A stretch of 45,294 nucleotides of DNA from JAEZAA01 sp964514485 (GCA_964514485.1 CAZEWG010000019.1:1-45294); one strand, 5' to 3'; numbered from the stretch's first letter, positions 7,700 through 17,040 are shown. Numbers and translations are program-made. Notes: generated from the sequence alone by a model not told the origin.

Positions 7700-8817
7700 C
7701 CCACCCCAAAGGTATCTTGCAACGTTTCGGACTGGTTCGGGCCAGCACGCACCAACGGCACCTTGCCCATCAACAGGCCCTGTTCCAGGCGGTGCAGGAT
7801 CAGCTCAGCGAGCAACAGCAGGAAACGGCGGCGTGGCGGGAGCGCTGTGCCGCGGTTGAAGCGGATCTGCAGTTTGCCCTTACCATTCAGGCCGAGGTGC
7901 AGAACTTCTCCCACTCGTTGCTGGGCTTTCGAAACTCCTTTGAGTCCCTGGCACTCTATCTGGAGCGAGAGCGGCGCCGTATTACCGGTGCCAGCGCCAC
8001 CACCGAGGCCAGCCAGCAGGATCTGCAGGCGATTGTGAGCCGCTTCGGCCAAATCCTGTCCGGCATGACCACCACCTCTGATCATATCCTGTCGTTGCGG
8101 CAGGAAACCGGCGCCATTGGCGAGATGGTCAACCTGATCCGGAATGTTTCCAGTCAGACCAACCTGCTGTCGCTGAACGCGGCTATCGAAGCGGCCCGCG
8201 CCGGAGAGTATGGCCGTGGTTTTGCCGTGGTGGCCGATGAAGTTCGTGGCCTGTCGGGCAAAACCGCCCAGGCCACGGAAGAGATTTATCAGATCGTCAC
8301 CAAGGTTCAGACCCAGGCCGAGGACACCGCCAGCGCGTCCAGTACCAATGTCGAACAGGCCCAGACCTATCTCACGGAAGTGGAAGAAAACATTGCCCGT
8401 TTCCACTCGGCCCTGTCTGATTTCGGCGAAACCTCGACCCGCCTCAGCCGCAGCGCGGTGCTGGCCCGGATCGAGCTGGCCAATATTGATGAGATCAACC
8501 TGCGCCTGCAGGTTTATCGGGCCTTAATGGATGGCGACCCGCAGACCGACATTGCGGTGCCGACCGTTCGTGACTGCGGCATTGGCCAATGGTATTACTC
8601 AGAAGAAGCCAAAGAGTACTTTGCTCAGGAGCCGCTGTTCCGCGAGTTGGAAGCCCCTCACGAGGCAGTCCATGAGTATGCCCAGCTGGCGGTGACGGCC
8701 CGGCAGCGGGGTCAACGGGATGAGGCTCTTCGGTTCCTGAAGCAGATGGATCAGGCCAATAGCCGGGTGATGCAGATTATTCAGCAGCTGTTAAAAACCG
8801 CCGCCTTCTACGACTAA
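7696..8817 (+). CDS. Soluble methyl-accepting chemotaxis protein with C-terminal CZB domain
   Basis: 373 residues without a membrane segment or an N-terminal sensor domain. The central part is a chemoreceptor signalling coiled coil with the CheA/CheW-binding hairpin tip at about 161-187 (NAAIEAARAG through VADEVRGLS). The C-terminal ~110 residues resemble a chemoreceptor zinc-binding (CZB) domain: Cys294-Gly-Ile-Gly-Gln-Trp299 and His322-x3-His326 are kept, but the first zinc-ligand His is replaced by Glu266 (IDEINL). Known soluble CZB receptors such as H. pylori TlpD sense oxidants or energy state from the cytoplasm. The start overlaps the hemerythrin stop by four bases. It converges with nosL, placing a taxis receptor inside the denitrification region. 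Confidence 0.88.
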   Translation: MTHPKGILQRFGLVRASTHQRHLAHQQALFQAVQDQLSEQQQETAAWRERCAAVEADLQFALTIQAEVQNFSHSLLGFRNSFESLALYLERERRRITGASATTEASQQDLQAIVSRFGQILSGMTTTSDHILSLRQETGAIGEMVNLIRNVSSQTNLLSLNAAIEAARAGEYGRGFAVVADEVRGLSGKTAQATEEIYQIVTKVQTQAEDTASASSTNVEQAQTYLTEVEENIARFHSALSDFGETSTRLSRSAVLARIELANIDEINLRLQVYRALMDGDPQTDIAVPTVRDCGIGQWYYSEEAKEYFAQEPLFRELEAPHEAVHEYAQLAVTARQRGQRDEALRFLKQMDQANSRVMQIIQQLLKTAAFYD

Positions 8818-8818
8818 A

Positions 8819-8845
8819 GCCGGGCGGCGGACCGGCCCGGCCTTT
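8819..8845 (+). terminator. Terminator after the chemoreceptor
   Basis: GCCGGG (8819-8824) pairs with CCCGGC (8836-8841), followed by CTTT. It separates the chemoreceptor from the convergent nosL gene. The T-run is short. Confidence 0.5.
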
Positions 8846-8926
8846 CACACCTATGTCTATCCTGGCCGGGCTTTCCTTCAACCGCAGCCACGACCACTCC
8901 AAGGCCGGAATGGCCGCCTAACGGCT

Positions 8927-9505
8927 TTAGTGGCCCTGTCCATGGCCAGGATGCCCATGCCCCTCAAAATGATGGGGGGCATTCATCAACTCCACCAGAA
9001 TCTCGGGCGTGATTTCTGCCAACGTCAGAACCTGACCGTCGTACTCCTGAGCCACCTTTTCCGCGGCTTCCCGGCTACCGTAAGAGGCCAGGGTGGGACC
9101 CATGGCTCCGGTCAGGGGGGTGCCGATCACATAGAACGCGTCCTGGGCGTTAATCAGGTGTCGATCATCTGGGTGGTGCCAATCTGAGTTGGCCATGTCA
9201 TGCACATAGAGGGTGGCCCGCAGGTTCTGGTTTTCCGGCTCCAGCCACCAGCTCAACATGTCCCGGGTAGAGCAGAACTTGCGGACCGCACCGGTTTTGT
9301 TGTCCACGGACTGTCCCTTGGGACCGGGAAACTCCATCACCAGCATGCCGCATACATGGCACTCATCGCCGGAGTCAAAGGCGACCGGGTCCCTTGAAAC
9401 CTGTTCTTCCGGGGCCTGAGTGCAGGCCGTGACGCCAAACACTAGTGCCGCAGCCACCAGCATGCCTCGCATGCGACCGGAAACGCTGATCCACGGGTTG
9501 TTCAT
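8927..9505 (-). CDS. nosL: NosL copper-binding lipoprotein
   Basis: 192 residues. A type II signal peptide ends in GVTAC with the lipidated Cys at 28, and the mature part holds Cys49-x2-Cys52-x-Met54, the NosL copper(I)-binding signature. NosL is an outer- or inner-membrane-anchored chaperone that delivers copper for CuZ assembly of N2O reductase together with NosDFY. A histidine-rich tail (HHFEGHGHPGHGQGH) adds potential metal ligands beyond the usual domain. It is the last gene of nosRZDFYL, 66 bases after nosY. No nosX/apbE gene follows; the next gene is convergent. Confidence 0.95.
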   Translation of the reverse strand: MNNPWISVSGRMRGMLVAAALVFGVTACTQAPEEQVSRDPVAFDSGDECHVCGMLVMEFPGPKGQSVDNKTGAVRKFCSTRDMLSWWLEPENQNLRATLYVHDMANSDWHHPDDRHLINAQDAFYVIGTPLTGAMGPTLASYGSREAAEKVAQEYDGQVLTLAEITPEILVELMNAPHHFEGHGHPGHGQGH

Positions 9506-9571
9506 TCAATTTCTCCAGAGCTGACAGTATTCAAAAGGCAATCGGGATGGCGCAGCCAAGCCGCGCCCCTC

Positions 9572-10402
9572 TTAAACAAGGCGACGGCGGAACACCCCAT
9601 AGGCCAACAGCAAGGGCACCACCGCCCACACCATCAGTACACCCCACAGCACCAGACTGCTCACTGGCAAATCGGCGCCCAGGGTCATGACACCGGTGGC
9701 ATTACCAGTGGCCTCAAAGCCCAGCAGGTTGATCAGCCGGTATACGTCAACCGGGTTGCACAGGAGCAGCCAGGGCAGCAGATCCGGATTAAAGCTGCCC
9801 TCACTGACCACCAGAATACCCAGCAGCGCCAGATCAAACACCAGCACAAACAGAAACCACAAGCCCAGCGCCAGGCCGGCCGCCCGGGACTTCTCCGCTA
9901 CTTTACTGCTCAACACATAGGAAAAGGCGAGAAATACCAGCCCCAACAGGATGGATGACAGCATAAAGCGTCCAAAACCCACCACCAGCAGCGTCAGATC
10001 CACATCATCCACCAGCAGGGCAATGGCAAGGCCGGCACCGCCAAAACCAATCAGCGTCGCCAGGGTCAGAATCAAACCATGGCCGACAAACTTGCCCAGC
10101 AGCAGCTGCCCACGGCCCAGCGGATAGGTCAGCAGCAGCATCAAGGTGCCACCTTCGTCCTCACCCACAATGGCGTCATAGGCCAACAGCAAGGCAATCA
10201 ACGGCATCAGAAAGGTCGCCAGACTGGCCAGGCTGGCCACGGTTGCCGGAATGGAGGCAAAACCCACCTGCCCGGAAGCCGCCGCCCCGAACCAGGCAAT
10301 TCCCACTGCCAAAATGGCAAACACCAAACTGATGGCCAGCATCCAGCGGTTACGCAGCCCGTCACTCAACTCCTTGCGGGCAATATTCCAGACCTGGTTC
10401 AT
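9572..10402 (-). CDS. nosY: NosY membrane permease of the NosDFY ABC complex
   Basis: 276 residues with about six membrane segments, beginning MNQVWNIARKELSDGLRNRW, the usual start of NosY and related ABC-2 permeases. With the NosF ATPase and periplasmic NosD it forms the transporter-like machine that supplies sulfur or otherwise helps build the CuZ (4Cu:2S) centre of NosZ. The start overlaps the nosF stop by 4 bases (ATGA), indicating translational coupling. The C-terminus ends with the helix and FRRRLV. Confidence 0.95.
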   Translation of the reverse strand: MNQVWNIARKELSDGLRNRWMLAISLVFAILAVGIAWFGAAASGQVGFASIPATVASLASLATFLMPLIALLLAYDAIVGEDEGGTLMLLLTYPLGRGQLLLGKFVGHGLILTLATLIGFGGAGLAIALLVDDVDLTLLVVGFGRFMLSSILLGLVFLAFSYVLSSKVAEKSRAAGLALGLWFLFVLVFDLALLGILVVSEGSFNPDLLPWLLLCNPVDVYRLINLLGFEATGNATGVMTLGADLPVSSLVLWGVLMVWAVVPLLLAYGVFRRRLV

Positions 10403-11325
10403 ACTCGGGCTCCTTCTGCCTGCTGTGCATGGGCCTGCTCCATGAAGTAACGATACAAGTCTTCCAGGGAGGGTTGCTGAATTTCCAGATCCGCCGGATC
10501 GGCTTGACTGAGCAGGCTCCGTACCAACGTGATTTTGTCATCGGCGCGGGTGGTGATTTCCAGGCCGTTGAGACTCAGGGGCCGTGCCGCGTAGCCGGCG
10601 TTCGTCCAGTGCTGCAGCCAATGATCCCGTTGCTCCAGGCCCAGCGCCCGAATCCGGGTCGGCAGTTCGGCCTGACCCCGCAGCTCGCTCAAGGTCCCCA
10701 CCGACTGCAGTCGGCCCTGGGCCAAAATCGCGGCCCGATCAATATGAGGCTCAACCCCCGGCAAGACGTGGGAGCAGAGAATCACACTGGTGCCCCCCTG
10801 GCGCAGCCGGTCGATCAACACGTAGAGATCCTGGGTGGCGATCGGGTCCAGCCCCACGGTCGGCTCGTCGAGCAACAGCAGGCGTGGATTACCCAGCAGG
10901 GCCTGGGCCAGCCCCAAACGCTGACGCATTCCCTTGGAATAAGTTTTCACCCGCCGGTTGGCGGCATGTTGTAGGCCCACCTGGGACAACAGCTCTTCCA
11001 CTTGGCGGGCATCGGCATTCTTCAGCCGGGCGAAGTGGATCAGGGTTTCGCGCCCAGTGAGCTGCGGATAGAACATCACGTTTTCCGGCAGATAGCCCAG
11101 TTGGCGTCGCACCTCCGGATCCCGCGCTTCCATCCCCAGCACCTTGACCGAGCCTTCAGTGGGCTGCAACAAGCCCAGAATCAGTCGCATCGAAGTGGTC
11201 TTGCCGGCGCCGTTATGGCCGAACAGCCCGAGCACCTCGCCTTCTTTCAGGTTCAGGCTAAAGTCCTTGAGCACCTGGGTTTTCCCATAGTGCTGCTGGA
11301 CGCCTTCCAGTTGTACTGCGTTCAT
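10399..11325 (-). CDS. nosF: NosF ATPase of the NosDFY complex
   Basis: 308 residues with a complete ABC ATPase core: Walker A GHNGAGKTT at 36-44, signature SKGMRQRLGLAQALL, and Walker B LLLLDEP followed by the D-loop GLDP. The ~90-residue C-terminal extension is typical of NosF. It powers the NosDFY complex at the cytoplasmic face. The ATG at 11325 is chosen because it carries a GGAGGAAT site and overlaps the nosD stop by one base (TGATG); the frame is open further upstream but within nosD. Tight coupling to nosD and nosY supports a single translational unit. Confidence 0.95.
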   Translation of the reverse strand: MNAVQLEGVQQHYGKTQVLKDFSLNLKEGEVLGLFGHNGAGKTTSMRLILGLLQPTEGSVKVLGMEARDPEVRRQLGYLPENVMFYPQLTGRETLIHFARLKNADARQVEELLSQVGLQHAANRRVKTYSKGMRQRLGLAQALLGNPRLLLLDEPTVGLDPIATQDLYVLIDRLRQGGTSVILCSHVLPGVEPHIDRAAILAQGRLQSVGTLSELRGQAELPTRIRALGLEQRDHWLQHWTNAGYAARPLSLNGLEITTRADDKITLVRSLLSQADPADLEIQQPSLEDLYRYFMEQAHAQQAEGARV

Positions 11326-12608
11326 CAATTCCTCCCCACGACCCCGGCTGTGGCCGGCACCGGTGCTTTCATTAGCGGAAAACTGTCTTGAACCCCCGGT
11401 GACTTGATCACCGGAAAGGCCCGCTGGACCCAGCGGAGCAATTCGATGGCGGGGCTGTTCATCAACAGGCGCGCCTCCGGATAGGTCCATAGCAAACGGT
11501 CGACGTTATCGTTGGGCTCGTAGGGCACATCGCCCAGGCCGTCGCCGTTACGGTCCCAGCCCAAATAATCACTCCAGTAATTGCCCCGACCTTCCTGGGA
11601 CCACTCCTGGGTGCGGGTGGCCACGTATTTCACCTGCTGTTCGTTCTCGACAAAGGCGTTGCCCGCGATCTTGTTGTTCTCGGAACCCGCCGTCAGATGA
11701 ACGCCCAGGTTACTGAACTCGAAGCGGTTACCCTCGATGGTGTTGAACAGGGAGTTATAGATGAACAGGGCCTTGCCCTCCCCCCCGGTGATCATGGTAT
11801 CGCCGCCGGTATCGCCCCGATGGACCCGGCTGACAAAGTTGTCATTGATCGTGGAATAGGTGATGTAGTTCATCAGGATGCCATAGTTCTGGTCATCCTC
11901 GGATCGGTTGCCAACCACCGTCAGATACCGGCTCTGCATCAGCGCGTAGCCGGTACGGGTGCGCAACGTATGGTTGCCCGTCACGTGATTGTTGTTGGCG
12001 AACATATAGTGCACGCCGTAGCGCAGATCGTGCAGGAAGTTATTCTCAATGCGGTTCTGGTTGGAAGTATCGATATAGACCCCGTCACGGGTATGCCAGA
12101 CTTCATTCTCCGCCACCAGGCTGCCGCTGGTATTGAACAAGTGGATGCCATTGCCCCGGTCCTGGGAACGAACGCTTTCATCCCCTTGAATCCGGTTGGC
12201 ACGGATGATGACATTCTTGGCCTGATCCACCCGAATGCCGAAGCCCACCCCCTGCAGCTGGTTGCCTTCGATCACCGCGCCGGAAGCTTTCGGTTCCACG
12301 GTGATGCCCGCGTTCATTGCCGTCAGGTCACGCCCCCAGTTCCGCAGACTACAGCCTTCAAGCCGGATCTCCGGCGCCTGCAGGCGCAGAACGTCCCCGC
12401 TTCCCTGAGCGTCCAGAATGGCCCCGGGCTCACAGCGGATCGCCATGCTGTCATTGATGTAAAACTGCCCCCGATATTCACCGGCCGGCAGAACCCATTG
12501 CCCTTCGGAGACCGGTTGTAACGGCAGCGTGGAAATTGATTGAAGCGCCATCGCATCGGCCGCCAAGGCGACACCCGCCAATAGACTTGCAACATGCAGG
12601 GATTTCAT
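11325..12608 (-). CDS. nosD: NosD periplasmic beta-helix copper-site maturation protein
   Basis: 427 residues with a Sec signal peptide (MKSLHVASLLAGVALAADAMA) followed by repeated short strands with Asn-rich turns (for example ENNFLHDLRYGVHYMFANNNHVTGN), the parallel beta-helix of the NosD/carbohydrate-binding-like family. It works in the periplasm with NosF and NosY to assemble CuZ in NosZ. The start at 12608 is the first ATG that gives a clean signal peptide, although its ribosome-binding site is weak; initiation may be low, consistent with the 181-base gap and strong hairpin separating it from nosZ. It ends inside the nosF start codon. Confidence 0.93.
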   Translation of the reverse strand: MKSLHVASLLAGVALAADAMALQSISTLPLQPVSEGQWVLPAGEYRGQFYINDSMAIRCEPGAILDAQGSGDVLRLQAPEIRLEGCSLRNWGRDLTAMNAGITVEPKASGAVIEGNQLQGVGFGIRVDQAKNVIIRANRIQGDESVRSQDRGNGIHLFNTSGSLVAENEVWHTRDGVYIDTSNQNRIENNFLHDLRYGVHYMFANNNHVTGNHTLRTRTGYALMQSRYLTVVGNRSEDDQNYGILMNYITYSTINDNFVSRVHRGDTGGDTMITGGEGKALFIYNSLFNTIEGNRFEFSNLGVHLTAGSENNKIAGNAFVENEQQVKYVATRTQEWSQEGRGNYWSDYLGWDRNGDGLGDVPYEPNDNVDRLLWTYPEARLLMNSPAIELLRWVQRAFPVIKSPGVQDSFPLMKAPVPATAGVVGRN

Positions 12609-12750
12609 AAGGTTGTCTGCTCGCTGTCCCTCTCGACGGAGGGATCCCAAGTATCTCTTTCATAACCTACCGGAGCACGCCTGAACCATCTCAGGCCCGC
12701 CAAACTCGACACTCGTGGGTTAGATTATGAGAGAGCTGCTCAGTGCCTAG

Positions 12751-12774
12751 CCCCCTCCCGAAACCGGGAGGGGG
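12751..12774 (-). other. Strong hairpin between nosZ and nosD
   Basis: CCCCCTCCCG (12751-12760) and CGGGAGGGGG (12765-12774) form a perfect 10-bp GC-rich stem with a 4-base loop, 15 bases after the nosZ stop in the transcript direction. There is no T-run, so a 3' stabiliser or partial attenuator, giving more nosZ than nosDFYL, is more likely than a full terminator. Confidence 0.6.
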
Positions 12775-12789
12775 AAGTACCGCTAGGGC

Positions 12790-14715
12790 TTAGGCTGGCT
12801 CTACCAGCATCCGGCCCATCATCTCCATGTGCAGAGCGTGACAGAACCAGCTGCAGTAGTACCAGTGCATGCCGGGTTTGTCGGCCACAAAGGTAATGGA
12901 CGAGGTCTGCTGCGGGCTGATCTCCATGCTCACGCCATGGTTCACCATGACGAAGCCGTGGGAGACGTCCTCGATCATGTCGATGTTGGTGATGACCACG
13001 GTCACCTCATCGCCCTGCTTGACCTTGAACTCATTGATGCCGAACGAAGGCGCCATTGAGGTCATGTAGACGCGTACCTTGTTACCGTCACGGATAATCT
13101 TGTTGTCGGTTTCCAGGGTAACGCCGTCTTTCTTCGCCATGGCAACGGTGTCAGCGAAGTACGGGTCATTCCGATCCCAGATCTTCTTGGTCCGGATCTG
13201 ATCACGGCGTGCCATGATACAGTCGTGGGGTTCCGCATAGGTGGGGCCGTCGTGTACCAGCACCATTTCATCGCCAGAGATATCAATCAGCTGGTCGTTT
13301 TCAGGGTGCAGCGGTCCGGTCGGCAGGAAGCGGTCCTTGGAGAACTTGGACAGCGCCACCAGCCACTTGCCATCGGCCTCACTGGTTTCAGTCAATGACG
13401 CGTGGATGTGACCTGGCTGGTAATGCACATCCAGCTTCTGCTTGATGTAGTTCACCTTCTCGCCTTTATAGGCGCGGATGGCCTCTTCAATGTTCCACTT
13501 CACCACCTGGCTGTCGATAAACAGCGTGGTGTAGCCATTGCCGCGGCCGTCGAAGGTGGTATGCAAGGGCCCCAGACCCAGTTCCGGCTCACCCACAACC
13601 ACATCCCGCTCTTCTTTCAACTTGCCAGCGAACAGGTCCGGCAGTTTGTCGATGGCAATGATGGTCACGGTCGGGGACAGCTTACCGTTGGCAATGAAGT
13701 ATTTGCCATCCGGTGAAGTGTTCAGACCGTGGGGGTTCTTGGGTACTGGAATGTAGCGGGTGAACTCGCTGTCCTTGCCGTTTTTCTTACGGCCATCCAC
13801 CACCGGCACCTTGGAGTCGCCCAGGGTGATGAACTTCTTGGCTTTGATCGCCCGCTCAATGGCGTGGATATCGAACACCACCACCCAGTCCCGCTCATTA
13901 CGCATGGTGCCACCGAGATCCAGGGCCCTCTCGGAGTTATAGCAGGTTGAAGCCGCGAAACGGCCGGTGTAGTCCGCGTCCACGTTATCCAGGTTACCGT
14001 CAACGATCACCTGGAACGCCACCTCCATGGTTTCCGCATCCACGGCGTTGAACATGGTGTAGCAGTTCTCGGACTGCATATCGTAGTCGCTGCCGTCGTT
14101 CGGATGGGGAATCACAAACTCGGCGTTGGCGAACACGTACTTGGTATAGGGCACTTTCTGCAAACGCAAGCCGTGAATGGCCTGAACGTTCGGGATCGTG
14201 GTGATCTTGTCGGTTTTCATGATATCAAGACGGATCCGGGCCACCCGGGTGTTCGCCTTGTCATTGATGAACAAGTACTTGCCGTCGTACTTACCATCGG
14301 TCATGGAAATGTGGGGGTGGTGACAGTCGCCGTTGGCAAACTTGGCACTCTCGCCCATGATCCGCTTACTTTCGTTGGTCAGACCCCAACCGGTGGCAGA
14401 GTCGACGTTAAACACCGGAATCCGCATCAGCTCGCGCATGGAGGGAATCCCCAGAACGCGCACTTCGCCCTGGTGGCCGCCACTCCAGAAGCCGTAATAG
14501 GTATCCAGTTCGCCAGGCTTCACCACGACTTTCGCATGGGCATCCTTCACCGCCTGCGCCCAGGCATCCCGGGTCATGACCGCCGAGCCCAGCCCTGCAG
14601 CACCTGCCAGAGCCGTGGCGCCAGTCATCGCCGTTGCACCTAAAAAGCTACGACGGCTCAGACCTTTCTTTTCAGCCTCCACCGCGGGGCTTTGGTTCTG
14701 CTCTTTCTTACTCAT
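12790..14715 (-). CDS. nosZ: Nitrous-oxide reductase, clade I (Tat-exported)
   Basis: 641 residues. A twin-arginine signal (LSRRSFLG, Arg21-Arg22) marks clade I NosZ, exported folded to the periplasm, where it reduces N2O to N2. The large N-terminal part is the seven-bladed propeller that holds CuZ; the C-terminal cupredoxin contains the CuA motif Cys621-x-Trp623-x-Cys625-x3-His629-x2-Met632. All of these ligands are intact. It sits 69 bases downstream of nosR and precedes nosD, the classic order. The start has an AAGGAGCAAT site. Expression is presumably from the FNR/DNR-driven promoter ahead of nosR. Confidence 0.97.
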   Translation of the reverse strand: MSKKEQNQSPAVEAEKKGLSRRSFLGATAMTGATALAGAAGLGSAVMTRDAWAQAVKDAHAKVVVKPGELDTYYGFWSGGHQGEVRVLGIPSMRELMRIPVFNVDSATGWGLTNESKRIMGESAKFANGDCHHPHISMTDGKYDGKYLFINDKANTRVARIRLDIMKTDKITTIPNVQAIHGLRLQKVPYTKYVFANAEFVIPHPNDGSDYDMQSENCYTMFNAVDAETMEVAFQVIVDGNLDNVDADYTGRFAASTCYNSERALDLGGTMRNERDWVVVFDIHAIERAIKAKKFITLGDSKVPVVDGRKKNGKDSEFTRYIPVPKNPHGLNTSPDGKYFIANGKLSPTVTIIAIDKLPDLFAGKLKEERDVVVGEPELGLGPLHTTFDGRGNGYTTLFIDSQVVKWNIEEAIRAYKGEKVNYIKQKLDVHYQPGHIHASLTETSEADGKWLVALSKFSKDRFLPTGPLHPENDQLIDISGDEMVLVHDGPTYAEPHDCIMARRDQIRTKKIWDRNDPYFADTVAMAKKDGVTLETDNKIIRDGNKVRVYMTSMAPSFGINEFKVKQGDEVTVVITNIDMIEDVSHGFVMVNHGVSMEISPQQTSSITFVADKPGMHWYYCSWFCHALHMEMMGRMLVEPA

Positions 14716-14784
14716 ACGTATTGCTCCTTTACAAGGACATTTTCAATGCTGAGTTGTTCTATCGGTCTTCGTTACTGCTGATTT

Positions 14785-16968
14785 TCATGACGCTGGATCC
14801 ACTTGCACTACCGGAATCCGGCCAGGAATCTCGGGCGCCTGCTTGTTCCGCTGACGCTTTTTCTTTTTCGCCACCAGAGGCGGGCACTTGTTGTCATTGT
14901 GGTAAGTCACCTGACAATCCAGGCAGTGGTGACATTCATTGGCATTGATCGTCCCGTCGGGATGAATGGCCTGAATCTCACACTCCACCGCACAGAGCTG
15001 GCAGGGACTGCCACACTCTTTACGCCGTTTGAGCCAGTCGAACAGCCTGAACTTGGTCGGAATGGCCAGCGCAGCTCCCAGCGGGCAGATGTACCGGCAG
15101 TAAACCTTGCGGGTGAAAATATTGATGACCAGCAAAATGACCGCGTAGAGCACGAACCACCACTGGCGGTCGAACTTCAGCGTAATGGCGGTTTTGAACG
15201 GCTCGACCTCGGCAAACTTCTCCGCGGTCGCCATGGACTCCAGGGAAATGCCAAACAGCACCAGCAAAATGATGTATTTCACGGCCCACAGACGCTCGTG
15301 CAGCGCGAAGGGCAATTCATACTGGGGAATTTTCAGTTTGCGGGCGGCTTCATTAATAAGCTCCTGCAGGGCACCGAAAGGACACAGCCAACCACAGAAC
15401 ACTCCCCGTCCCCACAGCAGAATCACGCCAGCGGTGAAGGCCCAGAGAATGAAGATGATCGGATCCATCAGGAACAGCTCCCAGTTGAAGTCCGTAATCA
15501 CCGAATGGATGAAGGTGAACACGTTGACGATGGACAACTGCCCCAGGGCATACCAGCCAATGAAGATCACGGTAAACGCCAGGTATACCCGACGCAGGTT
15601 GTGCATGAAGCGGGGGTATTTCACCAGAGCGTCCTGCAGGAACAGGATCACCAGCAAGGCCACCAAGGCAACGCTCAACACCCCAATCTGAAAGCTCTTC
15701 TGATACCAGATGTTGACCCACATCGGACGGTTGGCTTCTTCGATCGCCGCCAGCTCCTCTGCGGTCGGCAGGGGCCGCTCGATATACTCCTCGGGAATCT
15801 GGTAAGGCAGCTCAAAGCTGGTGAAGATACTGTCAACCGGACCGGTCTGACGGCGTACCAGCAGCTCTAGCGCCCAGGAGGCACCCGGATCAAACTTGGC
15901 GTCCTCGCGCACAATGAACAGGGCCATTTCATGGAATTCGGGCGAGCCCGTGGCAAAGATGTCGTACAGGCGCTGGAAGTCCAGATCCCGGAAACTGATG
16001 ATATTGCCGAACTGACGGATCTGGACCCGGTCGAAGATCCCGCCGCGCACGTAGCCTGACCCCTTGAAGGAGTACACGCCATTGCCCAGCACGGCAAAGG
16101 CATGCTCGCCGGGTTTGAGTTCTTCCATCAGGAAGCGATATTGGTTGTCGCCCAACAGGTTACGACCAATCGTTGGCGCATTGAGATGAGCCACGTAGAG
16201 ATCGATAAAGGTGTCATTGAGCTGTTCAACCGGTGCTTCGTCAATGCCTTCGGCTTCCGTCCCTTTAAAGGCCTGACTGATATCACCATGGGTGAGGTGC
16301 AGGCGGCGGATGGCGCCATTGCCGGTCAGCTCGGTCCAGCCCGCCTGCTCATACACATCCTCGCGCACCGTCGCCGGTCTGGCCCGGGCCTCGATATTGG
16401 TCTTGACCAACCCCAGCGAGGCGCCCACTTCATGGGCCGCACGCATCACCACTTCGTTGATCACCATGACGGTGACCGTGGCACCGGAGACCGCGTCAAC
16501 GGTAATGGCGTTCGGGTCACTGGAGCGTCCCACCACCACCCGCTGGTCCGCCTTGATGCCCGCGTATTTGGCATTGAAGTCATGCAGCCGCTGCTCAGGA
16601 ATACCAATCAGCAGGATCGGCTCATGGTGTTCCAGCACATAACTGTCGACAATCATGCCCTGGTTATCCAGCAACACCTGCAGGTTGATCGGCTTACCGG
16701 AATAAGCCGGAATATTCACCACATTGATGGTCTGAAAGGCATAGCCGTGCACCCTGTTCACGCCGTCACTTAGCGTGCGAACTCCATATTTCCCTTCAGG
16801 CTCGGAAATGACTGTGGCTTGCGGAAAGAACTCAACAATTCGTTGACGCTCAAGCTCGGTAAGTTCCGCAGCTTGTGCCACGGAAAAAAGACTCAGCCAT
16901 GCCAGGCACAACACTGCAAAAAATGTTGCTAAAGCCGGCACTCGCCGATTGGTGCAAAAAATATACAT
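14785..16968 (-). CDS. nosR: NosR, FMN- and iron-sulfur-containing electron donor/regulator of N2O reduction
   Basis: 727 residues. After a signal segment comes a periplasmic FMN-binding domain with covalent-flavin motif SGATVT at 161-166, then about six membrane helices with two cytoplasmic CxxxCP motifs (CGWLCPFG, CRYICPLG), and a C-terminal ferredoxin-like region with CxxCxxxC clusters. NosR is required for electron transfer to NosZ and for nos expression. The ATG at 16968 is preferred over one at 17064 because it has an AGGGGA site and because a perfect FNR/DNR box lies at 17041-17054, which would otherwise fall in the coding region. It is the first gene of nosRZDFYL. Confidence 0.95.
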   Translation of the reverse strand: MYIFCTNRRVPALATFFAVLCLAWLSLFSVAQAAELTELERQRIVEFFPQATVISEPEGKYGVRTLSDGVNRVHGYAFQTINVVNIPAYSGKPINLQVLLDNQGMIVDSYVLEHHEPILLIGIPEQRLHDFNAKYAGIKADQRVVVGRSSDPNAITVDAVSGATVTVMVINEVVMRAAHEVGASLGLVKTNIEARARPATVREDVYEQAGWTELTGNGAIRRLHLTHGDISQAFKGTEAEGIDEAPVEQLNDTFIDLYVAHLNAPTIGRNLLGDNQYRFLMEELKPGEHAFAVLGNGVYSFKGSGYVRGGIFDRVQIRQFGNIISFRDLDFQRLYDIFATGSPEFHEMALFIVREDAKFDPGASWALELLVRRQTGPVDSIFTSFELPYQIPEEYIERPLPTAEELAAIEEANRPMWVNIWYQKSFQIGVLSVALVALLVILFLQDALVKYPRFMHNLRRVYLAFTVIFIGWYALGQLSIVNVFTFIHSVITDFNWELFLMDPIIFILWAFTAGVILLWGRGVFCGWLCPFGALQELINEAARKLKIPQYELPFALHERLWAVKYIILLVLFGISLESMATAEKFAEVEPFKTAITLKFDRQWWFVLYAVILLVINIFTRKVYCRYICPLGAALAIPTKFRLFDWLKRRKECGSPCQLCAVECEIQAIHPDGTINANECHHCLDCQVTYHNDNKCPPLVAKKKKRQRNKQAPEIPGRIPVVQVDPAS

Positions 16969-17040
16969 CTTCAATCCCCTATGTACCCAGGTACGGGTTA
17001 AGGCCAGAGTCAGTGTACTGAAGAGGGGCCTTAAGAACGC

